35,931 nt of DNA from Candidatus Naiadarchaeum limnaeum (GTDB lineage Archaea > Undinarchaeota > Undinarchaeia > Undinarchaeales > Naiadarchaeaceae): contig DVAB01000016.1 in NCBI GenBank assembly GCA_014189685.1, forward strand, positions 1-35,931, read 5' to 3'. Of the stretch, positions 1 through 7,620 are shown one piece after another; position 1 is the first letter of the stretch; each line of letters begins with the position of its first letter. The notes beneath the pieces were generated by a model, which did no database searches, was not told where the DNA came from, and saw only the letters and a list, made by a program, of their open reading frames with translations. The position numbers were made by a program, and so were the translations under genes.

Positions 1-206
1 AAATGCTTTATGAAATGTTATACCCCCCCCCCCCAGACCCGCTCATAAAAGGAATACCCGCCATAACCCTGGTTTCTAGTTCCGTCAAAATATTCTTTAC
101 AAAACTTCTTTGCAATTCTTACATCTTCCTCGGTCTTTTGTGCGACTCTTTCATCAAGATTTCTCTTTGTTCTGGGATATTTTTCCAGTAAATTTATTTC
201 AGCCAT
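1..206 (-). pseudogene. SAM-dependent methyltransferase, 5' fragment interrupted at a poly-G tract
   Basis: The first roughly 55 residues (MAEINLLEKYPRTKRN..., then KTEEDVRIAKKF and GTRNQGYGGYSF) resemble the conserved N-terminus of a class I SAM-dependent methyltransferase family found in polysaccharide clusters. This family normally runs to about 220 residues or more. The frame ends at a TAA immediately after a run of 12 G (positions 34-23 on the minus strand). Removing two G or adding one restores a frame open to the window edge. The gene is therefore frameshifted, phase-variable, or affected by a homopolymer error. It is the last visible gene of the minus-strand sugar operon, with its start 23 bases after the transketolase C-half stop. 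The SAM-binding motif would lie beyond the window, so the family call rests on the N-terminus only. Confidence 0.5.
23..34. repeat. C12/G12 homopolymer tract
   Basis: Twelve consecutive C on the plus strand (G on the minus strand) lie inside the coding frame of the methyltransferase fragment. Nothing else like it occurs in this AT-rich window. Its length sets whether the downstream frame stays open. Confidence 0.9.
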
Positions 207-229
207 TTAATTTAATTGACAATTAGTTT

Positions 230-1168
230 TTATTTTTTTCTTCTAAAATCTGTTTTTACTTTTTTTACAATCCCTTCAGCAGTTAATCCAAGTGCCTTAC
301 AATGATCTTCATAACCGCCATACCCTCTTAAGAAGTCTGCAGGAATTGCAATAGGTGAAACTTTTACACCTGGAATTTCCTTTACTGCTTCTAAAACATC
401 GGCATAAAGTCCGCCAATAATACTGTGTTCCTCCATTGTGATAATTTTTTTGGTTTTTTCTGCGCTTGAAGTAATAAGTTTTGTATCTAAGGGCTTCAGG
501 GTATGTATATAGATTATTTCAGGGTCGTAATCCATTTTTTTTAAAGTTTCAGCAGATTCAACTGCGGATTTTAATTGGCTCCCTGTTGCAACAATGGTGA
601 TATCCTCGCCATCCTTGATTTTAATCCCGGTTCCAACTTTAATTTTATTTTTATCTATACTAACACCATGCTCAGTTTGTGGAAGTCTGAAGTATGTTAA
701 AAAATCATTGTTGTATGTTTGTCTGAAAAGCAAATCAAACTCTTGCGGTGCTGCTGGGTAGATTAATTGTGTTTTTGGAAGGGTCTTGAGCGTTGCATAA
801 TCTGTATAAGTGTGATGGGTGGCCCCAAGAAATGAATAATCAAAAGAACTTCCTGCTGATACCAGATTTCCAGGGAATTCATTGTAAGAAAAATCAAGTT
901 TTATAAATTCGAATGAACGCTCAACCATAAATGGAGCGATTAAGTGAACAACAGGAATAAGTCCAACTGCAGAAAGACCAGCACCCAGACCTATTGTAGC
1001 AGCCTCAGTAACGCCAGTATTATAATAGCGACCTGGACATGCTTTTGCAAAAGGTTGCATAGCCCAGTGGCAAAGATCCCCAACAACTACAACTAGTTTC
1101 GGGTTTACCTGGCCCACCTCATACATAGTTCTTGCAAATTGATTTTTCATTTCAAACATATATCTCAT
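230..1168 (-). CDS. Transketolase C-terminal half (pyrimidine-binding and C-terminal domains)
   Basis: This 312-residue protein matches the second half of a split transketolase. The N-terminal part is the TPP pyrimidine-binding domain, with VVVVGDLCHW and a conserved acidic NTGVTEAATIGLGAGLS segment that would supply the glutamate contacting the TPP aminopyrimidine. The C-terminal part is the transketolase C domain, with DGEDITIVATGSQ and a TMEEHSIIGGLYADVL segment. It should pair with the N-half encoded 12 bases upstream to form the active enzyme. ATG 1168 is chosen because GAGGTTAAC precedes it at ribosome-binding distance. Split transketolases are common in archaea, where they serve pentose or sugar-phosphate supply. 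The position in a sugar-nucleotide cluster suggests that this pair makes or rearranges a ketose precursor (inference). Confidence 0.85.
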   Translation of the reverse strand: MRYMFEMKNQFARTMYEVGQVNPKLVVVVGDLCHWAMQPFAKACPGRYYNTGVTEAATIGLGAGLSAVGLIPVVHLIAPFMVERSFEFIKLDFSYNEFPGNLVSAGSSFDYSFLGATHHTYTDYATLKTLPKTQLIYPAAPQEFDLLFRQTYNNDFLTYFRLPQTEHGVSIDKNKIKVGTGIKIKDGEDITIVATGSQLKSAVESAETLKKMDYDPEIIYIHTLKPLDTKLITSSAEKTKKIITMEEHSIIGGLYADVLEAVKEIPGVKVSPIAIPADFLRGYGGYEDHCKALGLTAEGIVKKVKTDFRRKK

Positions 1169-1180
1169 TTTTGTTAACCT

Positions 1181-1957
1181 CTAATCTTCTAGCTGTTCCA
1201 TAATTTGGGCATATTCCTCTGTATTTGGTGCCTTGCTGTGCCATACCCCGTGGCCTTCTAACATTTTTGCACCTTTTCCTTTTATTGTGTGCGCAATAAT
1301 TGCAGTGGGTTTCCCGTAAGCTTCATTTGGAAGTTTTTTGAATACGTCCAACAAAGCTTCTTCGTTATGCCCGTCAACATCATAAGCATTCCACCCAAAT
1401 GCCCTGAATTTCTCAGAGATGCTCCCCATCTCTAGAATCTGACTTGAGGATTTGTTATCATCTACAATACAGTAGAGTCTGCCAAGTCTGTGATGCGCAG
1501 CGAGTAGCACAGTTTCCCATACCGCGCCTTCATTGCATTCTGCGTCTCCTATTAAAACAAAAACCCGATTAGACTTGCCTTGTATTCTTAAGCCTAATGA
1601 CATTCCTAACGAAACAGGAAAGCCGTGACCCAGAGAGCCGCCAGCAGCTTCAACGCCAGGAACCTTTGTCCTATCAGCTAGCCCACCCAATTTACTGTCG
1701 TATTTAGTAAAGGTATCAAGGTCTTTTTGAGTCAAAAACCCGTATTTTTCAAGAATTACATAGAAACCATCACTACCATGGCCCTTACTCAAAATAAAAT
1801 AATCCCTGCCTTCCCATTTTGGATTTTTAGGGTCGTATTTTAAAATATCCCTGTACAATACATTTAAAATTTCTACGATACAGAGCCCACTAGGTATGTG
1901 GCCATCACCTGCCTTGTATACCATATCAATTATTTTTTTTCTAATTTCCTTGTTCAC
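1181..1957 (-). CDS. Transketolase N-terminal half (TPP pyrophosphate-binding domain)
   Basis: This 258-residue protein is the pyrophosphate-binding half of a split transketolase. The TPP/Mg motif is visible as GDAECNEG (about residues 137-144) followed by DDN (166-168). AGDGHIPSGLCIVEIL near residue 16 carries the N-terminal His of the transketolase active site, and ILSKGHGSDGFY follows near 55. Translation starts at GTG 1957, which overlaps the TGA of the upstream methyltransferase (GTGA), so the two are probably translationally coupled. The C-half follows 12 bases downstream. Together they would form one enzyme moving two-carbon ketol units between sugar phosphates. Whether this is a central-metabolism transketolase or one devoted to the polysaccharide cannot be told from the sequence alone. 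Confidence 0.87.
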   Translation of the reverse strand: MNKEIRKKIIDMVYKAGDGHIPSGLCIVEILNVLYRDILKYDPKNPKWEGRDYFILSKGHGSDGFYVILEKYGFLTQKDLDTFTKYDSKLGGLADRTKVPGVEAAGGSLGHGFPVSLGMSLGLRIQGKSNRVFVLIGDAECNEGAVWETVLLAAHHRLGRLYCIVDDNKSSSQILEMGSISEKFRAFGWNAYDVDGHNEEALLDVFKKLPNEAYGKPTAIIAHTIKGKGAKMLEGHGVWHSKAPNTEEYAQIMEQLED

Positions 1958-2628
1958 TTTAATCCAACACCAACTCCAAAAAGATAGTGTGCCATTGGAT
2001 AAAAGCCGGTGTGAACAACCTCATCATTCATAGAAAATATAAATACGTTCCTAAAATAGCGGCTTAGCAGTTTTCGTAGAGTTGTGTGGCTCTTTAAATT
2101 TATGTGCTGGACACTGCTTCGATGGGTTGCGTATTTCTCTGCAGTAATGTTTGGGGTGCCAATTATACAAACACCATCATCAGTTAATGATTTGCAGCTA
2201 TTTTGCATAAACTTCTTTTCCACTTTTGGATCAAGATGCTCGATTACGTCGATTGAAAAAATTCCGGCAAATTTCTTGTTTAGAACTTTTTCAGTAATAT
2301 CAAGTGTGTGAAATTCTATATTTTTTATGTTTGAAAGGCGCCCCATATTATTTTTGATTAGACGCTCATCCCAATCTATGCAATAGAGGCTCTTGACAGA
2401 TTGCGCTACAATTGGGGCCCCAAGACCGTCTCCACATCCAATTTCTAAAACCGACCTCTTGCCCTCCAGCATTTTAGCACAAAATTTGTATCTTGAAAGT
2501 ACAAAACACATATGTTTGGGGTCGTGTAGTAGGCTATATGAAGACCAGGGTCCAAGTTGAATAATCTCCGACTCAAATTGATAGTCAGTTCCGCTGTGAT
2601 GAAGTTTTTCTTGTTTTTTTGTAACCAT
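1954..2628 (-). CDS. Class I SAM-dependent methyltransferase
   Basis: This 224-residue protein has a Rossmann-type SAM-binding motif I, VLEIGCGDGLG, at about residues 60-70. An acidic strand end, YCIDWDERL, follows near 82, and a motif resembling post-motif II, FSIDVIEHLDP, near 124. These are typical of small-molecule or sugar methyltransferases. The N-terminus (residues 1-45) is unassigned. The ATG at 2628 is preceded by a GGTGG ribosome-binding sequence and sits about 40 bases downstream of a TATATATATA promoter, so it begins the second transcription unit of the cluster. Its stop overlaps the GTG start of the transketolase N-half. The likely substrate is a cluster sugar or nucleotide sugar, inferred from neighbours only. 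Confidence 0.75.
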   Translation of the reverse strand: MVTKKQEKLHHSGTDYQFESEIIQLGPWSSYSLLHDPKHMCFVLSRYKFCAKMLEGKRSVLEIGCGDGLGAPIVAQSVKSLYCIDWDERLIKNNMGRLSNIKNIEFHTLDITEKVLNKKFAGIFSIDVIEHLDPKVEKKFMQNSCKSLTDDGVCIIGTPNITAEKYATHRSSVQHINLKSHTTLRKLLSRYFRNVFIFSMNDEVVHTGFYPMAHYLFGVGVGLK

Positions 2629-2663
2629 TCAAACCACCCAATTTACATCACATACAGTGTTAA

Positions 2664-2677
2664 TTTATATATATATG
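2664..2677 (-). promoter_or_regulatory. Archaeal TATA box for the distal half of the sugar cluster
   Basis: An alternating TATATATATA run lies in the only sizeable gap (70 bases) of the minus-strand cluster. A start site about 26 bases downstream would leave a leader of about 16 bases before ATG 2628, with GGTGG in it. It would drive the methyltransferase and transketolase genes independently of the upstream promoter. Confidence 0.55.
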
Positions 2678-2698
2678 CTATAGATACTGTTTTTTAAT

Positions 2699-3535
2699 TT
2701 AAAAAAGATAATCGTTCTTGAATCTTCTCAGTTTATACATATTAGGGTCTGATTTCAATTCTTTTGCTAATTTTCTGCTTTTTCTGCCACTCCATACGTC
2801 ATGAACCACTGAAAAGTTACGCCCGCTTGCCACTTTTTTACCCCTTTTCCTCAACCACTGTATGCAACTGTAAATATCATCAATACTTACCCCATTTCTA
2901 CTTTTAATAAATTCTAATGTTCTGAAGTAATTGTCTTCTGCTTCTTTTTTATGGGCCAAAGTTTGTTTAAGCAGCTTTGTCTTTACCCACCCTGGCCCAA
3001 GAATAAAAACATTTAGGTCATTGTTCTCATCATCTAAAAATTCACACATTTTTATTAGCATTATTTTTGAAATTGTGTATGCGGAATAATTTTTGACAGG
3101 ATTGTTTACGCCGCCGCCAGCAAAGAAAGCCACATCTGCCATCCTGCCTTTCTTTCTGTAAGGATAGAGTGCATGCAAAACTCTTAATTGCTCAACTGAG
3201 TTGACATGAACAGAATTACTCCATGCGCCAAAATTGCAGTTAAAAAATTTGCCTATTGGTTCGAGTACACCAACACAGGATAGAAAGCAGTCCCATTTCA
3301 GGCCAATTTTTTTATATTTATTTGCGAATTTTGCAATACTTTCTTTTTTGCTGATATCACAATAAAACAATTGTGTGTTGGGTAGAGAGGAAATCTCTTT
3401 GGGCAACTGCTTTGTCCTATAGGTTCCAACAATATTATAGCCAGCTCTGGAATATCTCTCTGCCAATCCCTTGCCAATATCACTGGTAATTGAAATTATA
3501 ACAACAGTTTTATTGTTTTTGGTTTTAGTTTTCAT
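2699..3535 (-). CDS. SDR-family NAD(P)-dependent oxidoreductase with altered catalytic Ser region
   Basis: This 278-residue short-chain dehydrogenase has a dinucleotide-binding segment SITSDIGKGLA (about 15-25). The catalytic Tyr-Lys pair is present as YTISK (Tyr153, Lys157). The segment where the active-site serine normally lies, 13-14 residues before the Tyr, reads FFAGGGVNNP, so the canonical serine is replaced by Gly or Ala. Related SDRs in polysaccharide clusters often carry FSGGG here, which would make this an S-to-A change. It follows the dehydratase by only 8 bases and is the last gene of the first transcription unit. A role in reducing or epimerising a keto-sugar is plausible, but activity is uncertain given the serine change. 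Confidence 0.75.
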   Translation of the reverse strand: MKTKTKNNKTVVIISITSDIGKGLAERYSRAGYNIVGTYRTKQLPKEISSLPNTQLFYCDISKKESIAKFANKYKKIGLKWDCFLSCVGVLEPIGKFFNCNFGAWSNSVHVNSVEQLRVLHALYPYRKKGRMADVAFFAGGGVNNPVKNYSAYTISKIMLIKMCEFLDDENNDLNVFILGPGWVKTKLLKQTLAHKKEAEDNYFRTLEFIKSRNGVSIDDIYSCIQWLRKRGKKVASGRNFSVVHDVWSGRKSRKLAKELKSDPNMYKLRRFKNDYLF

Positions 3536-3543
3536 TTCAGAGT

Positions 3544-4551
3544 CTATTCTTTATGTATGTATTCCAGGGGTTGTTTTTTTATTTCGTTCCAGTTATCATT
3601 AATCCAAGCAATAACATCGTCCAGTCCTTGATCAATTGTAATTTTTGGCATCCAGCCAAGCTCTTTTCGCGCCTTTGAAGAATCTATTTCATATTTTGCA
3701 TCCTGCCCGAGTCTTTCCCCAACAATCTCAACAACGTCTTTAAAGTTTTTCCCCATTTTTTCACAAATTCTTTCAACAATGTTTCTGACCGTATACCCTG
3801 ATTTGGGGGAGAAGTGATAAATTTCTCCTTTTTTGCCTTTTTCGATTATTTTTAGAGTGCCATCGCAAATGTCACGAATGTGTATGTATGACTTAACAGC
3901 TTTTCCGCCGCCATGCAGCGGAATTTTTTTCCCTTGCTTGATGTAAATAATCGTTCGGGGGATTATCTTAAAGAGCTGTTGGTAGGGACCATAGACATTT
4001 GTTGAACGGGTCATAATGAGGGGCAGAAGAGAATTTTTAGATAAAACATGAAGGAACATATCCCCTGCTGCCTTTGATGCGGCGTACGGGGTGCTAGGAT
4101 TGTAAGGCGCATTTTCTTTCACAATTCCTTTGCAAGTACCATAGACTTCAGGGGATGAGATATGCACATACTGCTCCAGATATTTTTTAGTCTTTAATTT
4201 GCTTGCAAGATTTACGATGCCCAAGCAATTTGTCCTGAACCAGTGCTCTGGATTTTCCCAGCTTGGGCCAACTTCGCTTTGCGCAGCAAAATTAACAATC
4301 ACCTCTGGCTTTTCACCATCAAACAAGTTCATCATTTTGTCAATGTCATTGTTCAAATCCATCTGGAAAAAACTGAACTTGGAAGTATCCTGTTTTTTGT
4401 AGGGCAGAAAAAGCGCGCTTTTTTCAGGAGATCTGCTTATACCAATAACATCTGCATTTGTTTTTTCCAGAAGAAAGCTGATAAAGTGGCTTCCTGAAAA
4501 TGAATTGCTCCCTATTACTGCAATTTTATTTATATCAAAAGATTTTTTCAT
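3544..4551 (-). CDS. NAD-dependent epimerase/dehydratase (GDP-mannose 4,6-dehydratase-like)
   Basis: This 335-residue extended SDR resembles nucleotide-sugar 4,6-dehydratases. The N-terminal nucleotide-binding region reads AVIGSNSFSGSHFI (about 11-24). The segment HISSPEVYG (130-138) supplies the Ser/Thr region and YAASK (Tyr156, Lys160) the catalytic pair. RSTNVYGPYQ near 190 and the late IDQGLDDVIAWI segment are typical of the family, as is the length. The start ATG overlaps the stop of the E1 beta gene by one base, showing operon organisation. The expected reaction is formation of a 4-keto-6-deoxy nucleotide sugar, although an epimerase acting on a similar substrate cannot be ruled out. 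Confidence 0.8.
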   Translation of the reverse strand: MKKSFDINKIAVIGSNSFSGSHFISFLLEKTNADVIGISRSPEKSALFLPYKKQDTSKFSFFQMDLNNDIDKMMNLFDGEKPEVIVNFAAQSEVGPSWENPEHWFRTNCLGIVNLASKLKTKKYLEQYVHISSPEVYGTCKGIVKENAPYNPSTPYAASKAAGDMFLHVLSKNSLLPLIMTRSTNVYGPYQQLFKIIPRTIIYIKQGKKIPLHGGGKAVKSYIHIRDICDGTLKIIEKGKKGEIYHFSPKSGYTVRNIVERICEKMGKNFKDVVEIVGERLGQDAKYEIDSSKARKELGWMPKITIDQGLDDVIAWINDNWNEIKKQPLEYIHKE

Positions 4552-5621
4552 TAGAATGGGCCTGTAAAAGATTTGTCAGGGACATCAAGGGGGGCATCCT
4601 CTTTTTCTGCCACCAATAAATCTTCGAGTTTCTTTTCATCTTTTCCGAGCATTCTAACTGCTTTTCTTGCAATATCAACATATCTTGGGTAGTAATATTT
4701 TGTGAGCCCTTGCGTTGTTGGAGTTGGGTAATCCGGGAGTGTTATTTTTTGAGGACTTTGCTTCAAGGAGTGAAATGCTTTTTCTGCAACTCTTGATATA
4801 ATCTCACTTGCAAAACCCACTGAGCCCCACCCCAAATCAGCAGCTAATAATCTGCCTGTTTTTTCTACAGATTTAACAATCAAATTATCATTCAATGGTT
4901 TTAAAGTACGCATGTCTATTACCTCAGCGTTTATTCCAAGTTTGCCAAGAATTTCAACTGCCCTCAGTGTTTCAATTGTCATATATGAACTTGATACTAT
5001 TGTGAGATCATTTCCGTCTTTTACTATCTTTGGCTCCCCAATTGGGACCCTGTAGATACCATTAGGAACTTCTCCATAAATATTATGAAGCCAGCGGTGC
5101 TCGATAAATATAACCGGATTGTTATCCTCGATGCTTGATATTAAAAGCCCTTTTGCATCATAAGGAGTCGAAGGCATTACAACTTTAAGGCCAGGTATGT
5201 GAGCAAAAATTGCTTGAAGACTCTGTGAATGCTGTGCACCCTGACCCCAGCCTTTCCCAATCATCATACGAATTACGAGTGGAACATTCGATTGACCCCC
5301 AAACATATAGTGCCACTTTGCAGCATTGTTAATTATTTGATCAAAAGCTAATAATGAAAAATCAACCCTTTGGTGTGTCATTATGGGGCGCATCTTGGTA
5401 AGTGCTGCCCCAATACAGACTCCGGTAATAGCATTTTCAGATAAGGGAGAATCCAAAACCCGTTCTGGGCCGTATTTTTCTTTCAGCCCTTTTGTTGTCC
5501 AAAAAATTCCTTTGGGATCTGGAACCCCCTCCCCTATAATAAACACAGATGGGTCTTTTTTCATACAGAGGTCTAGTGCCTCGTTTATTGCCTGTGCATA
5601 TGTCAGTTGTCTTTTTTCCAT
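4551..5621 (-). CDS. TPP-dependent dehydrogenase-type E1 component, beta subunit
   Basis: This 356-residue protein is homologous to 2-oxoacid dehydrogenase E1 beta. The glutamate that activates TPP is kept in SPLSENAITGVCIGAAL (Glu62). The active-site histidine segment GQGAQHSQSLQAIFAH (about 126-141) and a C-terminal transketolase-like domain (GNDLTIVSSSYM onward) are intact. It follows the alpha subunit by 13 bases, so the pair should form an alpha2beta2 enzyme. No E2 acyltransferase, lipoyl domain or E3 gene is in the window. The setting among sugar-nucleotide genes suggests a synthase-type role rather than a standard pyruvate or branched-chain dehydrogenase (inference). Confidence 0.82.
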   Translation of the reverse strand: MEKRQLTYAQAINEALDLCMKKDPSVFIIGEGVPDPKGIFWTTKGLKEKYGPERVLDSPLSENAITGVCIGAALTKMRPIMTHQRVDFSLLAFDQIINNAAKWHYMFGGQSNVPLVIRMMIGKGWGQGAQHSQSLQAIFAHIPGLKVVMPSTPYDAKGLLISSIEDNNPVIFIEHRWLHNIYGEVPNGIYRVPIGEPKIVKDGNDLTIVSSSYMTIETLRAVEILGKLGINAEVIDMRTLKPLNDNLIVKSVEKTGRLLAADLGWGSVGFASEIISRVAEKAFHSLKQSPQKITLPDYPTPTTQGLTKYYYPRYVDIARKAVRMLGKDEKKLEDLLVAEKEDAPLDVPDKSFTGPF

Positions 5622-5634
5622 TGAATTTGAGTGA

Positions 5635-6603
5635 TTACACCGAATAAACGTATTTTTCTAACTCTTCTTTTTTGGGAAATGGGCTTTCTTTTGCAAATTT
5701 TACTGCTGCCTCTACTTTGCTTCTTACTTCATTCTCAATTTTTTCAAATTCGGCTTGTAAAATTGTTTTGCTTTTTAACAATTTGTTTTTTAAAGATTCT
5801 AAGGGATCTTTTCTCTTCCATTTTTCTAACTCTTCCACACTTCTATAGCCAAGATCATTGTCATAATTTGGGCCGCAGTGTTCGCGCCATCTATAAGTTA
5901 AAAACTCTAAAAACACTGGACCTTTTCCAGACCTTATTTTATCAACTGCCTTCTTTGTTATTTCATAAACTTTTATGGCGTCGTTGCCATCTGCCTGGTA
6001 TGATTCAATTCCATGCCCTTTAGCAAGCTCGTATATTTTGCGGTTTCCTGGCTGCCTTTCAGAAAGTGGGGTATAGACACTGTAAAAATTGTTCTCGCAC
6101 ACAAAAAGTACTGGAAGCTTTTTCAATGCAGAAAAATTAACGCTTTCGTGGAATACGCCCTCTTCCACTGCAGCGTCGCCTATAAAAATTACTACAATAT
6201 TGTCCTCTTTGCGCATATGTGTGCTCAATGCGGCCCCAACTGCAATAGGGATTGTGCCGCCAACCAAGGGGGTTGATCCCAAAAAATTGACTGATAGATC
6301 TATTAGATGCATTGAACCACCCCTGCCCTTTGAGCATCCTGTTGCTTTTCCATAAAATTCAGCAAACATTGCTTTTAGATTTCCGCCTTTTGCAATATAA
6401 TGTCCATGCGACCTGTGATTGCTGAATATTATATCATCCTTTCTTAGTGCTTCACAAACGCCTGCTGCAACTGCCTCTTGCCCTATTGACAGATGGGTTG
6501 GGCACCTAATTTCCTGTTCTGGGTAGAGCTCAACTATTTTTTCTTCAGCTCTTCTAATCAAGAGAATTTTGTGCAAAAGCGATAACGATGTTTTGTTTTC
6601 CAT
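5635..6603 (-). CDS. TPP-dependent dehydrogenase-type E1 component, alpha subunit
   Basis: This 322-residue protein is an E1 alpha homologue. The TPP/Mg-binding motif is visible as IGDAAVEEGVFHES (about 141-154) ending in CENN (169-172). The early active-site histidine segments FSNHRSHGHYIAKG (60-73) and GRGGSMHL (93-100) are conserved. It is at the short end of the family range. The start lies only 3 bases after the upstream epimerase stop, and the beta subunit follows, so both are co-translated. Its substrate is unknown. The absence of a lipoyl partner nearby makes a ketol or acyl transfer to a sugar intermediate a reasonable hypothesis, while recruitment of E2/E3 from elsewhere in the genome remains possible. 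Confidence 0.83.
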   Translation of the reverse strand: MENKTSLSLLHKILLIRRAEEKIVELYPEQEIRCPTHLSIGQEAVAAGVCEALRKDDIIFSNHRSHGHYIAKGGNLKAMFAEFYGKATGCSKGRGGSMHLIDLSVNFLGSTPLVGGTIPIAVGAALSTHMRKEDNIVVIFIGDAAVEEGVFHESVNFSALKKLPVLFVCENNFYSVYTPLSERQPGNRKIYELAKGHGIESYQADGNDAIKVYEITKKAVDKIRSGKGPVFLEFLTYRWREHCGPNYDNDLGYRSVEELEKWKRKDPLESLKNKLLKSKTILQAEFEKIENEVRSKVEAAVKFAKESPFPKKEELEKYVYSV

Positions 6604-6606
6604 ATG

Positions 6607-7620
6607 TTATTTTAAATTTATTTTTTGCATCAACTTAATGTTGTGATATATTGGATTATTTAATCCATCGTTGATGTGGCCTTCATTATAAGCATTTACT
6701 ATACTCTGAATGGCACCCTCAATTGTATACTTGGGAGTAAATTCCAATACTTTTTTTATTTTATCAGAATTAATATGATACGATCTTGTATCTTCAGTAG
6801 GCACATATTCAAAAGTAATTGATTCACCCCCTATAACATTCTTAACTATGTACGCAATTTCTTCAACGGTTTTATTCTGATAGCCAACATTAAAAATTTC
6901 GCGATTAATTTTGTTTCTAGGAGCTGATAAAAATATCTCGTAAGCTCTTACGACATCCTGTATATTTATATTCGGTCTTAGCTGCTTTCCGCCAAAAATT
7001 TTTATCACTTTGTTAATAAGTGCATTTATTGTCAAAATATTTACGGTTAAATCAAACCGCATCCTTGGCGCATAGCCGCAAACAGTTGCAGATCTTAATA
7101 TTGTTCGTTCCATCCCATTGATTTCTCTACCGAGCAAAACTTTTTCGCACTCAAGCTTGTACTTTGAGTAATCGGTTAGGGGCTCTGGAACTGTTTTTTC
7201 AGTTATGTCTTTTTCTTTTTTAACACCATAAACGCTTGAGGTGCTTGCATAAATAAAGCGTTTTACATCATTTTTTTCAGCAGCCTCAAGAATATTAAAA
7301 AAGGCGTCATAATTTATTGACTTGCTTAAAGCAGGATTCAATTCATAACTTGGGTCATTGGAAATGCAGGCAAGGTGTATGATTGCATCGACATTTTTTG
7401 AGGCTTCAAACAGTTTTTTCTTGTCCCTGATATCAGCTTTTATCTCAGTCAAATTTTTCTTGTTCTTTAGGTTTGAGAAAACATCTCCATATAGATACAA
7501 ATCATAAACAGTCACATTGTAGTCTTTTTTCAATAAGCTTGGGACTAGAGCGCTTCCCACATAACCAGCGCCTCCTATCACTAGGACATTTTTAAATTTT
7601 GAGCCAGGCATTTGAATCAC
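6607..7620 (-). CDS. NAD-dependent nucleotide-sugar epimerase
   Basis: This 337-residue extended SDR has a classic Rossmann glycine motif VIGGAGYVGSALV (about 14-26). It also has HLACISNDPSYELN near 82, a YASTSSVYG serine segment (124-132) and a YSKYK catalytic pair (Tyr151, Lys155). It is similar to UDP-glucose 4-epimerase-type enzymes, in particular the subgroup with ISNDP. Two starts are possible: GTG 7620, which overlaps the TGA of the upstream kinase fusion as GTGA, and ATG 7611. The overlap favours coupled initiation at or near GTG. It is expected to epimerise or reduce a nucleotide-activated sugar for the surface polysaccharide. Confidence 0.8.
   Translation of the reverse strand: MIQMPGSKFKNVLVIGGAGYVGSALVPSLLKKDYNVTVYDLYLYGDVFSNLKNKKNLTEIKADIRDKKKLFEASKNVDAIIHLACISNDPSYELNPALSKSINYDAFFNILEAAEKNDVKRFIYASTSSVYGVKKEKDITEKTVPEPLTDYSKYKLECEKVLLGREINGMERTILRSATVCGYAPRMRFDLTVNILTINALINKVIKIFGGKQLRPNINIQDVVRAYEIFLSAPRNKINREIFNVGYQNKTVEEIAYIVKNVIGGESITFEYVPTEDTRSYHINSDKIKKVLEFTPKYTIEGAIQSIVNAYNEGHINDGLNNPIYHNIKLMQKINLK

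Noticed and set aside
4551-6603. Pyruvate or branched-chain dehydrogenase complex
   Set aside because: Only E1 alpha and beta are present. There is no E2, lipoyl domain or E3 in the window and the neighbours are sugar-nucleotide genes, so a specific complex name is not justified.
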